From NCBI RefSeq assembly GCF_002086695.1, contig NZ_MVIH01000001.1, positions 496,001 through 560,000 of the forward strand: 64,000 nt of DNA, given 5' to 3'. The DNA comes from Mycolicibacterium rhodesiae (GTDB lineage: Bacteria; Actinomycetota; Actinomycetes; Mycobacteriales; Mycobacteriaceae). The translations under genes were made by a program, and so were the position numbers. Below, piece by piece: positions 1 through 7,935 of this stretch; positions within the stretch are counted from its first letter, which is position 1, and each line of letters begins with the position of its first letter. Below the pieces are notes generated by a model. That model made no database searches, had not been told where the DNA came from, and saw nothing but the letters and a program-made list of their open reading frames with translations.

Positions 1-401
1 TGGCGCGCACCTATGGGATGGTCACCGAATTCGGCAAGCTGGCCGACCCGATCGCCGACAAGATGTTGATCGGAGCCGCCCTGATCGGGCTGTCGATGCT
101 CGGCGACCTGCCGTGGTGGGTGACCGTGGTCATCCTGATTCGCGAGCTCGGCATCACGGTGCTGCGGTTCGCGGTGCTGCGGCGCGGGGTGATCCCTGCC
201 AGCCGCGGGGGCAAGCTCAAGACCCTGGTGCAGGCCGTCGCGATCGGATTGTTCGTGCTGCCGCTGCACAACTGGCCGCCGGCCTGGCACACCGTGGCCT
301 GGGTGATCATGTGGGCGGCGATCGTGTTGACCGTGCTCACCGGCGCCGACTACGTGGTCTCGGCGATCAAGGACTCCCGTGAGCGAACCGCTGGCCGATG
401 A
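1..401 (+). CDS. pgsA: CDP-diacylglycerol--glycerol-3-phosphate 3-phosphatidyltransferase, 3' part
   Basis: Membrane enzyme that makes phosphatidylglycerol phosphate from CDP-diacylglycerol. Only the last ~133 codons are present; the gene enters from the left edge and the reading frame begins at base 3. The visible segment TEFGKLADPIADK carries the second half of the CDP-alcohol phosphatidyltransferase signature (G-x3-D-x3-D); the DG-x2-AR half lies outside the window. Hydrophobic segments follow (MLIGAALIGLSMLG, WWVTVVILIRELGI, AVAIGLFVLPL, VAWVIMWAAIVLTVL), as expected of this family. The next gene starts inside its last codons, so the two are probably cotranscribed. By position it matches pgsA3 (Rv2746c). 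The family is certain; which PgsA paralogue is inferred from synteny. Confidence 0.9.
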   Translation, partial: ARTYGMVTEFGKLADPIADKMLIGAALIGLSMLGDLPWWVTVVILIRELGITVLRFAVLRRGVIPASRGGKLKTLVQAVAIGLFVLPLHNWPPAWHTVAWVIMWAAIVLTVLTGADYVVSAIKDSRERTAGR

Positions 402-867
402 CGGGGCCCGCTCGCTGGTCGCCTTATTGACCGCGCGCGGTGAGACCGTGGCGACCGCGGAATCGCTGACCGCCGGTCTGCTTGCGGCGACGCTGGCCGG
501 GGTGCCCGGGGCCAGCGCGGTGCTCAGCGGCGGCCTGGTCACGTACACCGTCGAGACCAAGATCGCGCTGGCCGGCGTGCCGAGGCAACTGCTCGACGAC
601 GTCGGGCCCGTCGCTGCTCCCACGGCCGCCGCGCTGGCCGAGGGCGCTCGCGACCGCTGTCAGGCGACCTGGGGTGTCGGCCTCACCGGTGTGGCCGGCC
701 CGGAACCGCACGGCGGGCACCCGGTAGGCACCGTGTTCCTGGGGCTGGCCGGCCCTGGCCCGACGGAGGTCGCCGAGCTGCGGCTGGCCGGCTCACGCTG
801 GGACATCCGGCTGGCGGCTGTACACCAGGCGATCGGGCGGCTGCACGAGCTTGTCGAGCGATCCTGA
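379..867 (+). CDS. CinA-type nicotinamide-nucleotide amidohydrolase (PncC domain)
   Basis: A 162-residue protein made only of the CinA C-terminal (PncC) domain, which in characterised members deamidates NMN to nicotinate mononucleotide in the pyridine nucleotide cycle. Seen: the family motifs [20 protein letters not shown] near residues 25-45 and GLTGVAGP plus [11 protein letters not shown] later. No N-terminal molybdopterin-binding domain is present, so it is the short form. GTG start at 379 overlaps the end of pgsA by 23 bases, suggesting one transcript. Enzymatic activity is inferred from the family. Confidence 0.85.
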   Translation: MSEPLADDGARSLVALLTARGETVATAESLTAGLLAATLAGVPGASAVLSGGLVTYTVETKIALAGVPRQLLDDVGPVAAPTAAALAEGARDRCQATWGVGLTGVAGPEPHGGHPVGTVFLGLAGPGPTEVAELRLAGSRWDIRLAAVHQAIGRLHELVERS

Positions 868-874
868 GGTTTCT

Positions 875-904
875 GGGAACCAAATGGGGTGTCCGCGGCG
901 TTGA
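875..904 (+). promoter_or_regulatory. SigE-type (ECF) promoter of the clgR-psp operon
   Basis: GGGAAC (875-880) and CGTTGA (899-904) are separated by 18 bases and lie 35 bases before the clgR start. They match the -35/-10 pair GGAAC/CGTT used by mycobacterial SigE and SigH. In M. tuberculosis the equivalent operon is transcribed from a SigE promoter. The elements are seen; use by SigE is inferred. Confidence 0.75.
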
Positions 905-938
905 ACCGTTCGTTGCAACTCTTGGAGGAGGACACCTG

Positions 939-1274
939 ATGGCGATACTGCTGCGTGAGGTGATCGGCGACGTGCTGCGTAACGCTCGCACGTCGCAGGG
1001 ACGCACCCTTCGTGAGGTGTCCGATTCGGCCCGAGTCAGCCTGGGATACCTCTCCGAAGTCGAGCGCGGCCGCAAGGAAGCCTCCAGTGAGTTGCTCAGC
1101 GCGATCTGCACCGCATTGGACGTCCCGCTGTCGCGGGTGCTGACCGACGCCGGCGCCAAGATGGCCGACCGCGAGCGAATCGCCCGGCTGACCGCCGTGC
1201 CCGCCCAGGACGGCACGATCGACGTCGCCACCAAGGTGGTCATCCCGCACCCCGTCACGATGGCGGTGGCCTGA
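939..1274 (+). CDS. clgR: XRE-family transcriptional activator ClgR
   Basis: A 111-residue helix-turn-helix regulator. The Cro/C1-type HTH spans about residues 9-65 ([19 protein letters not shown], then [20 protein letters not shown]). In actinobacteria ClgR activates clp protease genes and, in mycobacteria, its own operon with pspA. The protein ends in a hydrophobic AVA tail, reminiscent of C-terminal signals through which Clp removes ClgR (inference). ATG at 939 follows a strong ribosome site (ggaggagg, 924-931). It sits directly behind the SigE-type promoter at 875-904 and ahead of pspA and pspM, the order known from M. tuberculosis Rv2745c-Rv2743c. Confidence 0.92.
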   Translation: MAILLREVIGDVLRNARTSQGRTLREVSDSARVSLGYLSEVERGRKEASSELLSAICTALDVPLSRVLTDAGAKMADRERIARLTAVPAQDGTIDVATKVVIPHPVTMAVA

Positions 1275-1391
1275 GCCTCGAACCGGCCGCGACCGGGTCA
1301 CATGCCGACAAGGGTGTGGCCGGACGTGGTTAACCGATAAATTGGGCACGACCACCGAACTGCGGCACCCGATACAAAGACGGAGCAACTG

Positions 1392-2204
1392 ATGGCCAAT
1401 CCGTTCGTCAAGGCGTGGAAGTACTTCACAGCGCTCTTCAACTCGAAGATCGACGAATATGCCGACCCCAAGGTGCAGATCCAGCAGGCCATCGAGGATG
1501 CCCAGCGCCAGCACCAGGGCTTGACCCAGCAGGCCGCCCAGGTCATCGGCAATCAGCGCCAGCTCGAGATGCGCCTCAACCGTCAGCTCGCCGACATCGA
1601 GAAGCTTCAGGTCAACGTCCGCCAGGCGCTGACGCTGGCCGATCAGGCAGTGGCGTCCGGGGATGCTGCCAAGGCCACCGAATACAACAACGCCGCCGAG
1701 GCGTTCGCGGCGCAGCTGGTCACCGCCGAGCAGAGCGTGGAAGACCTCAAGAGCCTGCACGACCAGGCGCTGCAGGCGGCTGCCCAGGCCAAGAAGGCCG
1801 TCGAGCAGAACGCGATGATGCTGCAGCAGAAGATCGCCGAGCGGACCAAGCTGCTGTCCCAGCTCGAGCAGGCCAAGATGCAGGAGCAGGTCAGCGCCTC
1901 GCTGCGGTCGATGAGCGAGCTGGCCGCCCCCGGCAATACCCCCAGCCTGGACGAGGTGCGCGACAAGATCGAACGCCGCTATGCGACCGCGATGGGCGAG
2001 GCCGAGCTGGCGCAGAACTCGGTGCAGGGCCGCATGCTCGAGGTGCAGCAGGCCAGTGTTCAGATGGCCGGCCATTCCCGGCTCGAGCAGATCCGCGCGT
2101 CGATGCGTGGGGACGCTCTGCCTGCCGGTGGAACTGCGGCCGCTCCGGCCACCCCCGCCGCGCCGGCGGTCACGCCCGAGCCCGAGAAGCCACTAGGCCA
2201 GTAG
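1392..2204 (+). CDS. pspA: Phage shock protein A (35 kDa antigen, PspA/IM30)
   Basis: Peripheral membrane protein of the PspA/IM30/ESCRT-III superfamily that binds stressed inner membrane. The 270 residues are almost entirely heptad-rich coiled coil (about residues 20-220, with runs such as [20 protein letters not shown]), preceded by the short N-terminal segment [20 protein letters not shown] that inserts in lipid. The last 30 residues are Ala/Pro-rich. It lies between clgR and pspM in one operon; in M. tuberculosis PspA restrains ClgR and is anchored by the membrane partner encoded next. The 117-base gap before it shows no clear promoter of its own. Confidence 0.93.
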   Translation: MANPFVKAWKYFTALFNSKIDEYADPKVQIQQAIEDAQRQHQGLTQQAAQVIGNQRQLEMRLNRQLADIEKLQVNVRQALTLADQAVASGDAAKATEYNNAAEAFAAQLVTAEQSVEDLKSLHDQALQAAAQAKKAVEQNAMMLQQKIAERTKLLSQLEQAKMQEQVSASLRSMSELAAPGNTPSLDEVRDKIERRYATAMGEAELAQNSVQGRMLEVQQASVQMAGHSRLEQIRASMRGDALPAGGTAAAPATPAAPAVTPEPEKPLGQ

Positions 2205-2218
2205 GAGGCGAGTATTCG

Positions 2219-3049
2219 ATGGCGGTGACTCCGGACAAACCGGGATTCGTATCGCGTCAATGGCGTTCGGCCATGCAGCGCGGTATCGACACCGTCAGCG
2301 AGTACGCCGACGTGGCGGCGCAGAAGCTCAGTGCCGTCTCCGATCCGCGGGCCCGGCTGCTGCGTAAGCGGCGCTGGGCATTGCGGCTGGGGCTGTTCTT
2401 CTCCTTCGCGACGGTGTTCTGGGTGGCTGTCACCGGACTGCTCGCCACCTGGAGCACGCCGGTATGGGGACTGATCATCACGGGCGTGATCGCCGCGGGT
2501 GCGGCCGTGCCCGCAACCCTGTTCTTGCTGCGCTACCGCTGGCTGCGGGGCGAGCCGTTACCCCCGACCCGTCAGGTCAGCGGCCGCCGGCTGCCGCCGC
2601 ACGGATCGGTGGCCCGGCCGTCGATGTCGGCGCTGGGCGCGTCTGAGCGAGGCTTTCACTCGCTACTGGGCGTCATGCAGCGCGGGAACATGTTGCCGCC
2701 GGAAGAGATTCGCGAACTCGTCGCAGCAGCGGATCGCACTGCGGCGACCATGGCGGCCACGGCCGATGAGGTGGTGTCGATGGAGCGCGCCGCGATCGAG
2801 ACGCCGCATTCGCAGTCTTATCTGGCACCGACTATCAACGCGTTCACCGCGCAGCTCAACACCGGGGTGCGGCAATACAACGAAATGGTCACCGCCGCAG
2901 CGCAACTGGTTTCTGCGGCCAATACCGGAGCGATGTCGAGCTCGCCGATGTCGCAGCAGCGCTACCGCAACGAGCTCGCAGGCGCGACCGACCGGCTGAT
3001 GGGCTGGGCGCAGGCCTTCGACGAGCTGGGCCAGCTCCGCCGCGCTTAG
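2219..3049 (+). CDS. Psp-system integral membrane protein PspM (Rv2743c-like)
   Basis: A 276-residue protein with two adjacent transmembrane segments at about residues 54-75 (LGLFFSFATVFWVAVTGLL) and 79-101 (VWGLIITGVIAAGAAVPATL), then a soluble helical C-terminal half rich in Ala and Gln. ATG at 2219 follows aggagg at 2203-2208, 14 bases after pspA ends, so it is the third gene of the clgR-pspA operon. In M. tuberculosis the equivalent protein anchors PspA at the membrane. The Rv2742c (PspN) gene that follows there is absent here; a convergent gene comes next. Function is inferred from position and topology. Confidence 0.8.
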   Translation: MAVTPDKPGFVSRQWRSAMQRGIDTVSEYADVAAQKLSAVSDPRARLLRKRRWALRLGLFFSFATVFWVAVTGLLATWSTPVWGLIITGVIAAGAAVPATLFLLRYRWLRGEPLPPTRQVSGRRLPPHGSVARPSMSALGASERGFHSLLGVMQRGNMLPPEEIRELVAAADRTAATMAATADEVVSMERAAIETPHSQSYLAPTINAFTAQLNTGVRQYNEMVTAAAQLVSAANTGAMSSSPMSQQRYRNELAGATDRLMGWAQAFDELGQLRRA

Positions 3050-3060
3050 AGCGTGATGCC

Positions 3061-3504
3061 CTAGAGTGTGGGACGAAGCCCCGGCACGACCGCGCCGATG
3101 AGGCCGCGCACGGTGGCCTTGGTCATGTCGAACATGTCGAAGTAGTCCCGCCACAAGGTGATTCGGCCGTCCTTCACCTCGAAGACGCCACACACCCAGA
3201 ACTGCAGCCGCACCGGACCCACCCGTAGCACATCGGTGCGCTCGGTGAGCACCACCGGGCCGTTGACCGCGATGCGGTGGATCTTGACCTCGAAGCCGAA
3301 GCTGGGGCGTTGCAGGCCTTTGAACAGCTTCATCGTCCGCTTGCGGCCGCGGACGGTGGGGAAGCCGACATTCTGGTAGACGAGGTTGTCGTCCAACTGG
3401 AGATCGGCGGTGGCCAGGTCCTGGTCCTGCAATGCGGTCAGGAAGACCTCGACCGTATGGGCATTGTCGATATCGGAGCTCACGTTGGTGATCTGCTCGG
3501 TCAT
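3061..3504 (-). CDS. ephG: Limonene-1,2-epoxide hydrolase family protein
   Basis: A 147-residue cystatin-like-fold epoxide hydrolase. The catalytic set of the Rhodococcus limonene epoxide hydrolase is present: Tyr43 and Asn45 in YQNVG, Arg89 and Asp91 in TERTDVL, and Asp120 in WRDYFD, so activity is likely retained. M. tuberculosis Rv2740 (EphG), at the same locus, hydrolyses epoxides of lipids and sterols. ATG at 3504 is preceded, with a 7-base gap, by TAGGCT (3517-3512), so the mRNA is probably leaderless. It converges on pspM and diverges from the glycosyltransferase gene 42 bases away. Confidence 0.88.
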   Translation of the reverse strand: MTEQITNVSSDIDNAHTVEVFLTALQDQDLATADLQLDDNLVYQNVGFPTVRGRKRTMKLFKGLQRPSFGFEVKIHRIAVNGPVVLTERTDVLRVGPVRLQFWVCGVFEVKDGRITLWRDYFDMFDMTKATVRGLIGAVVPGLRPTL

Positions 3505-3546
3505 GCTCTCGAGCCTAGGCCGGATGCGCTGTGGCAGGGTAGGCCC

Positions 3547-4713
3547 GTGCGCGTCGCGGTGGTGGCAGGACCCGATCCCGGCCATGCGTTTCCCGCGATC
3601 GCGCTGTGCCTGCGGCTGGCGGCAGCGGGGGATCACCCCATCCTTCTGACCGGCACCGAATGGCTGGACACGGTGCGTGCCGCCGGCATCGAGGCCACCG
3701 AACTCCTGGGCCTCGAGGTCACCGATGCCGACGACGACACCGACGCCGGCGCCAAGATCCACCAGCGCGCCGCGCGGATGGCTGTGCTCAACGTCCCGGT
3801 CTTGCACGAATTGGCGCCCGACCTGATCGTCTCCGACGTCATCACGGTCTGTGGCGGGATGGCTGCCGAGCTGATCGGCACCCCATGGGCCGAGCTGAAC
3901 CCTCAGCCGCTGTACCGGCCGTCGCGGGGACTGCCCCCGTTGGGTAGCGGGTTGGCGCCAGGCACCGGGATCCGCGGCAAGGTGCGAGATGCGATTCTGC
4001 GCGCCCTGACCGCGCGGTCGTGGAAGGAAGGGGAGCGACAGCGTTCGGCGGCACGGATGGAGATCGGCCTGCCCGCCCGCGAACCGGGTCCGGCGCGCCG
4101 GCTGATCGCGACCCTGCCTGCCCTGGAGGTGCCGCGCCCGGACTGGCCGGCCGAGGCCGTCGTCGTCGGGCCGTTGCACTTCGAGCCGACCGACGCGGTG
4201 TTGCCCGTTCCGCCGGGGGACGGCCCGGTGATCGTGGTGGCGCCGTCGACCGCCGCGATCGGAGCCCAGGGCGTGACCGAGCTGGTGCTGGAACACCTGG
4301 TGCCCGGCCGAACCCTCCCTGACGGGTCGCGGGTGGTGATCTCCCGGCTCGGCGGCCAGGAGCTGGAAGTGCCGCCGTGGGCGAGGGTGGGGCTGGGCCG
4401 CCAGGACGAGCTGCTGACCCACGCCGATCTGGTGATCTGCGGTGGCGGGCACGGAATGCTGTCCAAGACGCTGCTGGCGGGTGTGCCGATGGTGGTGATC
4501 CCGGGCGGGGGTGACCAGTGGGAGTTGGCGAATCGTGTTGTGCGACAAGGTAGTGCGCGCCTGATCCGGCCGCTCACCGCCGAGACGCTGGTGACCGAGG
4601 TGGGCGAAGTGCTGTCCTCGCCGCGCTATCGGGAGGCGGCTCGGCGGGCCGGTGAGAGCATCGCGGGAGTCACCGATCCGGTACGGGTGTGCCATGAATC
4701 GGTGGCTGGGTAA
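3547..4713 (+). CDS. GT1-type glycosyltransferase (Rv2739c-like)
   Basis: A 388-residue glycosyltransferase of the GT-B fold. The N-terminal Rossmann half starts VRVAVVAGPDPGHAFPAIAL, typical of MurG/UGT-like enzymes. The C-terminal donor-binding half has LVICGGGHGMLSKTLLAGVP followed by VVIPGGGDQWELANRV, the equivalent of the HGG-x-GT/GVP nucleotide-sugar motif. GTG at 3547 gives the same length I recall for Rv2739c. Acceptor and product are unknown. It is followed closely by DUF3046 and lies upstream of recA, as in other mycobacteria. Confidence 0.8.
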   Translation: MRVAVVAGPDPGHAFPAIALCLRLAAAGDHPILLTGTEWLDTVRAAGIEATELLGLEVTDADDDTDAGAKIHQRAARMAVLNVPVLHELAPDLIVSDVITVCGGMAAELIGTPWAELNPQPLYRPSRGLPPLGSGLAPGTGIRGKVRDAILRALTARSWKEGERQRSAARMEIGLPAREPGPARRLIATLPALEVPRPDWPAEAVVVGPLHFEPTDAVLPVPPGDGPVIVVAPSTAAIGAQGVTELVLEHLVPGRTLPDGSRVVISRLGGQELEVPPWARVGLGRQDELLTHADLVICGGGHGMLSKTLLAGVPMVVIPGGGDQWELANRVVRQGSARLIRPLTAETLVTEVGEVLSSPRYREAARRAGESIAGVTDPVRVCHESVAG

Positions 4714-4725
4714 GTTGGTGGCGTG
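4711..4725 (+). promoter_or_regulatory. Leaderless promoter -10 of the DUF3046 gene
   Basis: TAAGTT (4711-4716) fits the mycobacterial TANNNT -10 element and ends exactly 6 bases before the GTG start at 4723, which predicts transcription starting on the start codon. Its first three bases are also the stop codon of the upstream glycosyltransferase gene. No ribosome site precedes this GTG. Confidence 0.5.
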
Positions 4726-4917
4726 CGGCTGACGGAATTCACCGAACTCGTCGAGGGGCAATTCGGCCGGGTTCGTGGGGGCTCGCTGCTGGTGGATCAC
4801 GTGCTCACCCAGTTGGGCGGACGGACCGCCGCGCAGGCCATCGAGGACGGTGTGGAGCCCCGCGACGTGTGGCGGGCGCTGTGCGCCGACTTCGACGTGC
4901 CGCGCGATCAGTGGTGA
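4723..4917 (+). CDS. DUF3046 domain protein (Rv2738c-like)
   Basis: A 64-residue actinobacterial protein of unknown function (DUF3046 family): starts LTEFTELVEGQFGRVRGG and contains LGGRTAAQAIEDGVEPRDVW, the conserved core. It has no signal peptide or membrane segment. It sits just before recA in most mycobacteria. The GTG start is supported by a -10 element 6 bases upstream. No function is known; its constant place beside recA suggests a housekeeping role but is not proof. Confidence 0.8.
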   Translation: MRLTEFTELVEGQFGRVRGGSLLVDHVLTQLGGRTAAQAIEDGVEPRDVWRALCADFDVPRDQW

Positions 4918-4921
4918 GCGC

Positions 4922-5611
4922 GTGAGTACCTTCGCGTTGATCCATGGCGCCTGGCACGGGCCGTGGTGCTGGGAGCGGTTGATTCCCGAATTGGAGCGGC
5001 GCGGGCACCGGGCGGTCGCGGTGGACGTACGGTTCGATGATCCGACGGCGACGTTCACCGACCATGCCGCCACATTCGCCGCAGCCGTAGATGAGAGCGA
5101 CCACGACGTCGTCGCTGTCGGCCACTCGCTGGGCAGCTATGCGTTGCCGTGGATCGCCGACCGCTGCCCGCTTCGTCACCAGGTGTATTTGTGCGGCCTG
5201 GTCGCGGAGCCCGGCCGGACCATCGCTGAGCTGAATCGGGAGCAACACATACTCAATCCGGACCATTCGGCCGGACTCGCCAAAGTCGATGGCGGCACCC
5301 GATGGGTCGACTTCGACCTGGCGCGATCGATCTTCTATCCGGATTGTGATGAAGAGATCGTCACGGCGGCGATCCCACGGCTGCGAGTTCAGGCGCGCGA
5401 GCCGATGTCGCAGCGCTGCACGTTCGATCGGCTCCCGTCGATTCCAGCCACCTACATCGTGTGCGCGGAGGACCGGATGGTCGATCCAGGCTGGTCGCGA
5501 CGGGTGGCGACGGAGCGGCTCAGGGCGGAGTTGGTGGAGCTGCCGGGGGGTCATTCGCCGTTCTACTCCCGCCCGGCGGCTCTGGCCGACGCACTGCATC
5601 GGCTCGTCTGA
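4922..5611 (+). CDS. Alpha/beta-fold hydrolase
   Basis: A 229-residue hydrolase. Seen: oxyanion region IHGAWHGPWCW near residue 7, nucleophile elbow GHSLG with Ser69, and a terminal GGHSPF carrying the probable catalytic His. The HGAWH pattern is common in small esterases and hydroxynitrile-lyase-like hydrolases. GTG at 4922 starts 4 bases after DUF3046 ends, so it is likely cotranscribed. It separates DUF3046 from recA, an insertion relative to the M. tuberculosis order. Substrate unknown. Confidence 0.8.
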   Translation: MSTFALIHGAWHGPWCWERLIPELERRGHRAVAVDVRFDDPTATFTDHAATFAAAVDESDHDVVAVGHSLGSYALPWIADRCPLRHQVYLCGLVAEPGRTIAELNREQHILNPDHSAGLAKVDGGTRWVDFDLARSIFYPDCDEEIVTAAIPRLRVQAREPMSQRCTFDRLPSIPATYIVCAEDRMVDPGWSRRVATERLRAELVELPGGHSPFYSRPAALADALHRLV

Positions 5612-5635
5612 CACGCGCGGCGCGCCTCCTTGCCA

Positions 5636-5651
5636 TCGAACACATGTTCGT
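5636..5651 (+). promoter_or_regulatory. LexA (SOS) box upstream of recA
   Basis: TCGAACACATGTTCGT matches the mycobacterial SOS box TCGAAC-N3-TGTTCGA with one mismatch, at the last base. It lies 103 bases before the recA start codon, 25 bases upstream of a second, LexA-independent promoter. Confidence 0.85.
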
Positions 5652-5676
5652 TATGGTGGTCAACGTTCGACCGTTT

Positions 5677-5699
5677 TTGTCGGAGCCTTGTCCTAGCGT
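5677..5699 (+). promoter_or_regulatory. RecA-NDp (PafBC-type) promoter of recA
   Basis: TTGTCGGAG (5677-5685), an 8-base spacer, then TAGCGT (5694-5699). This fits the RecA/LexA-independent DNA-damage promoter consensus of mycobacteria (TTGTCRGTG-N8-TANNNT), now attributed to the PafBC activator, with one change in the first element. Together with the LexA box it gives recA two damage-responsive inputs. Confidence 0.8.
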
Positions 5700-5753
5700 C
5701 ACGGCCAACCGACCGAGAACCGGTCAACAACGACTACCGGAAGAGGTATCACC

Positions 5754-6806
<1,053 letters not shown>

Positions 6807-7293
6807 GACCCGCGAAGAGCAGGCGCATGCGTTGTGCCTGCGCCTGCTCACCGTGCGTCCGCGAACCCGATCCGAGCTCGCCGAGCAGATGACCAAGCGG
6901 GGTTACCCGGATGAGGTCACCTCGAACGAACTCGACCGGCTGGCCGCTGTCGGTCTGATCGACGACGCCGAGTTCGCCGAGCAGTGGGTGCGTTCGCGAC
7001 GTGCGCGCGCGGGAAAAGGCAAGCGCGCCTTGGCCGCCGAATTGCGAACCAAAGGTGTCGATGACGAGGTGATCGCTGCGGCGCTCGACGACATCGACGC
7101 CGGTGCGGAACGGCAACGGGCCGAAGAACTGGTGCAGCAGAAGCTGCGCCGGGAGAAGCTCGACGACGGCGACGACGCCAAGGTGATGCGCAGGCTGGTC
7201 GGCATGCTGGCCCGCCGCGGCTACAACCAGAGCATGGCTGTGGCGGTGGTCAGGGACGAGCTGGCGGGAGAGCGGGAGCGCCGCCGGGTCTGA

Positions 7294-7854
7294 TCACGGC
7301 GATCCCAGCAGTGTCTTCATGGTGGTGATCTGCCGCTCCAGGGTGGCTTCGCCGCCGCCGGCGACCGCGACAGTCGCGCGATAGGTGCCCTTGTCGACCT
7401 CGGTCTTGCTGAGGGCGAGGGTTCGCTCGTGGTTGGCGATCATCTGCTCGAGGTACAGCCTGGCCGCTTGGACTGGTTCGGCGTCCTGGATCGCGGCCGC
7501 ATGTGTTCCGGACGCCTGCTCGGCGGCGCCCGGGGCCGCAGCGCCCCAGTCCTTGAGCCATTGCTGCAGCTGAACCACCTCCGGACGATCGTTCTCGTGT
7601 ATCGCACGGGCTATATCCGAGACGTCGCGGTCGACGCCGGGTTTGGCCAGCAGCGCCTCGCTCATCGCGACTGCCCGCTGCTCCAGCGGGATCATCTGCT
7701 GGGCGAAGGCGACGTCGGCGTCGTTGTGCTCTTCGTATCCCGCTGGCTGGGTGGGACCCGCTTGCGGGGTCGCTGCCTGCTGCAGGGAACATCCGGCGAG
7801 GACGCCGAATGCCAGTAGGACGCCTGCACTGGTCTTGACGAATTGCCTGCGCAT
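7294..7854 (-). CDS. DUF305-like lipoprotein with altered metal motif
   Basis: A 186-residue exported lipoprotein. Signal peptide with lipobox LAGC (Cys22), then a DUF305 (ferritin-like four-helix) domain. The family normally has two MI-x-HH helices, and some members bind copper. Here the first reads MIPLEQRAVAMS, with Leu-Glu in place of the His pair, and the second MIANHERTLAL, with one His. ATG at 7854 is chosen over an upstream in-frame start because ggaaggag lies at the right distance. It follows the P450 on the same strand after 81 bases. Domain assignment is firm; metal binding is doubtful. Confidence 0.8.
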   Translation of the reverse strand: MRRQFVKTSAGVLLAFGVLAGCSLQQAATPQAGPTQPAGYEEHNDADVAFAQQMIPLEQRAVAMSEALLAKPGVDRDVSDIARAIHENDRPEVVQLQQWLKDWGAAAPGAAEQASGTHAAAIQDAEPVQAARLYLEQMIANHERTLALSKTEVDKGTYRATVAVAGGGEATLERQITTMKTLLGSP

Positions 7855-7935
7855 GTCGTTCTCCTTCCGATTCTGCGGATACCCACGTGACAGCACGACG
7901 CAACCTTGACGTTGCCTGGTCAGACCCTGCGTGGC

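Noticed and set aside
1328-1335. GGTTAACC palindrome upstream of pspA
   Set aside because: Eight bases, a length expected by chance; no second element supports an operator.
660-2075. Long minus-strand open frame opposite cinA-type gene, clgR and pspA
   Set aside because: Crosses three well-supported plus-strand genes and shows no domain.
3505-5073. Long minus-strand open frame continuing upstream of ephG across the glycosyltransferase and DUF3046 genes
   Set aside because: The opposite strand encodes recognisable proteins; the upstream part has no family features and is a GC-rich shadow frame.
7898-7925. GCAAC-N6-GTTGC hairpin between the P450 and DUF305 genes
   Set aside because: Only five base pairs, and a larger structure is not seen.
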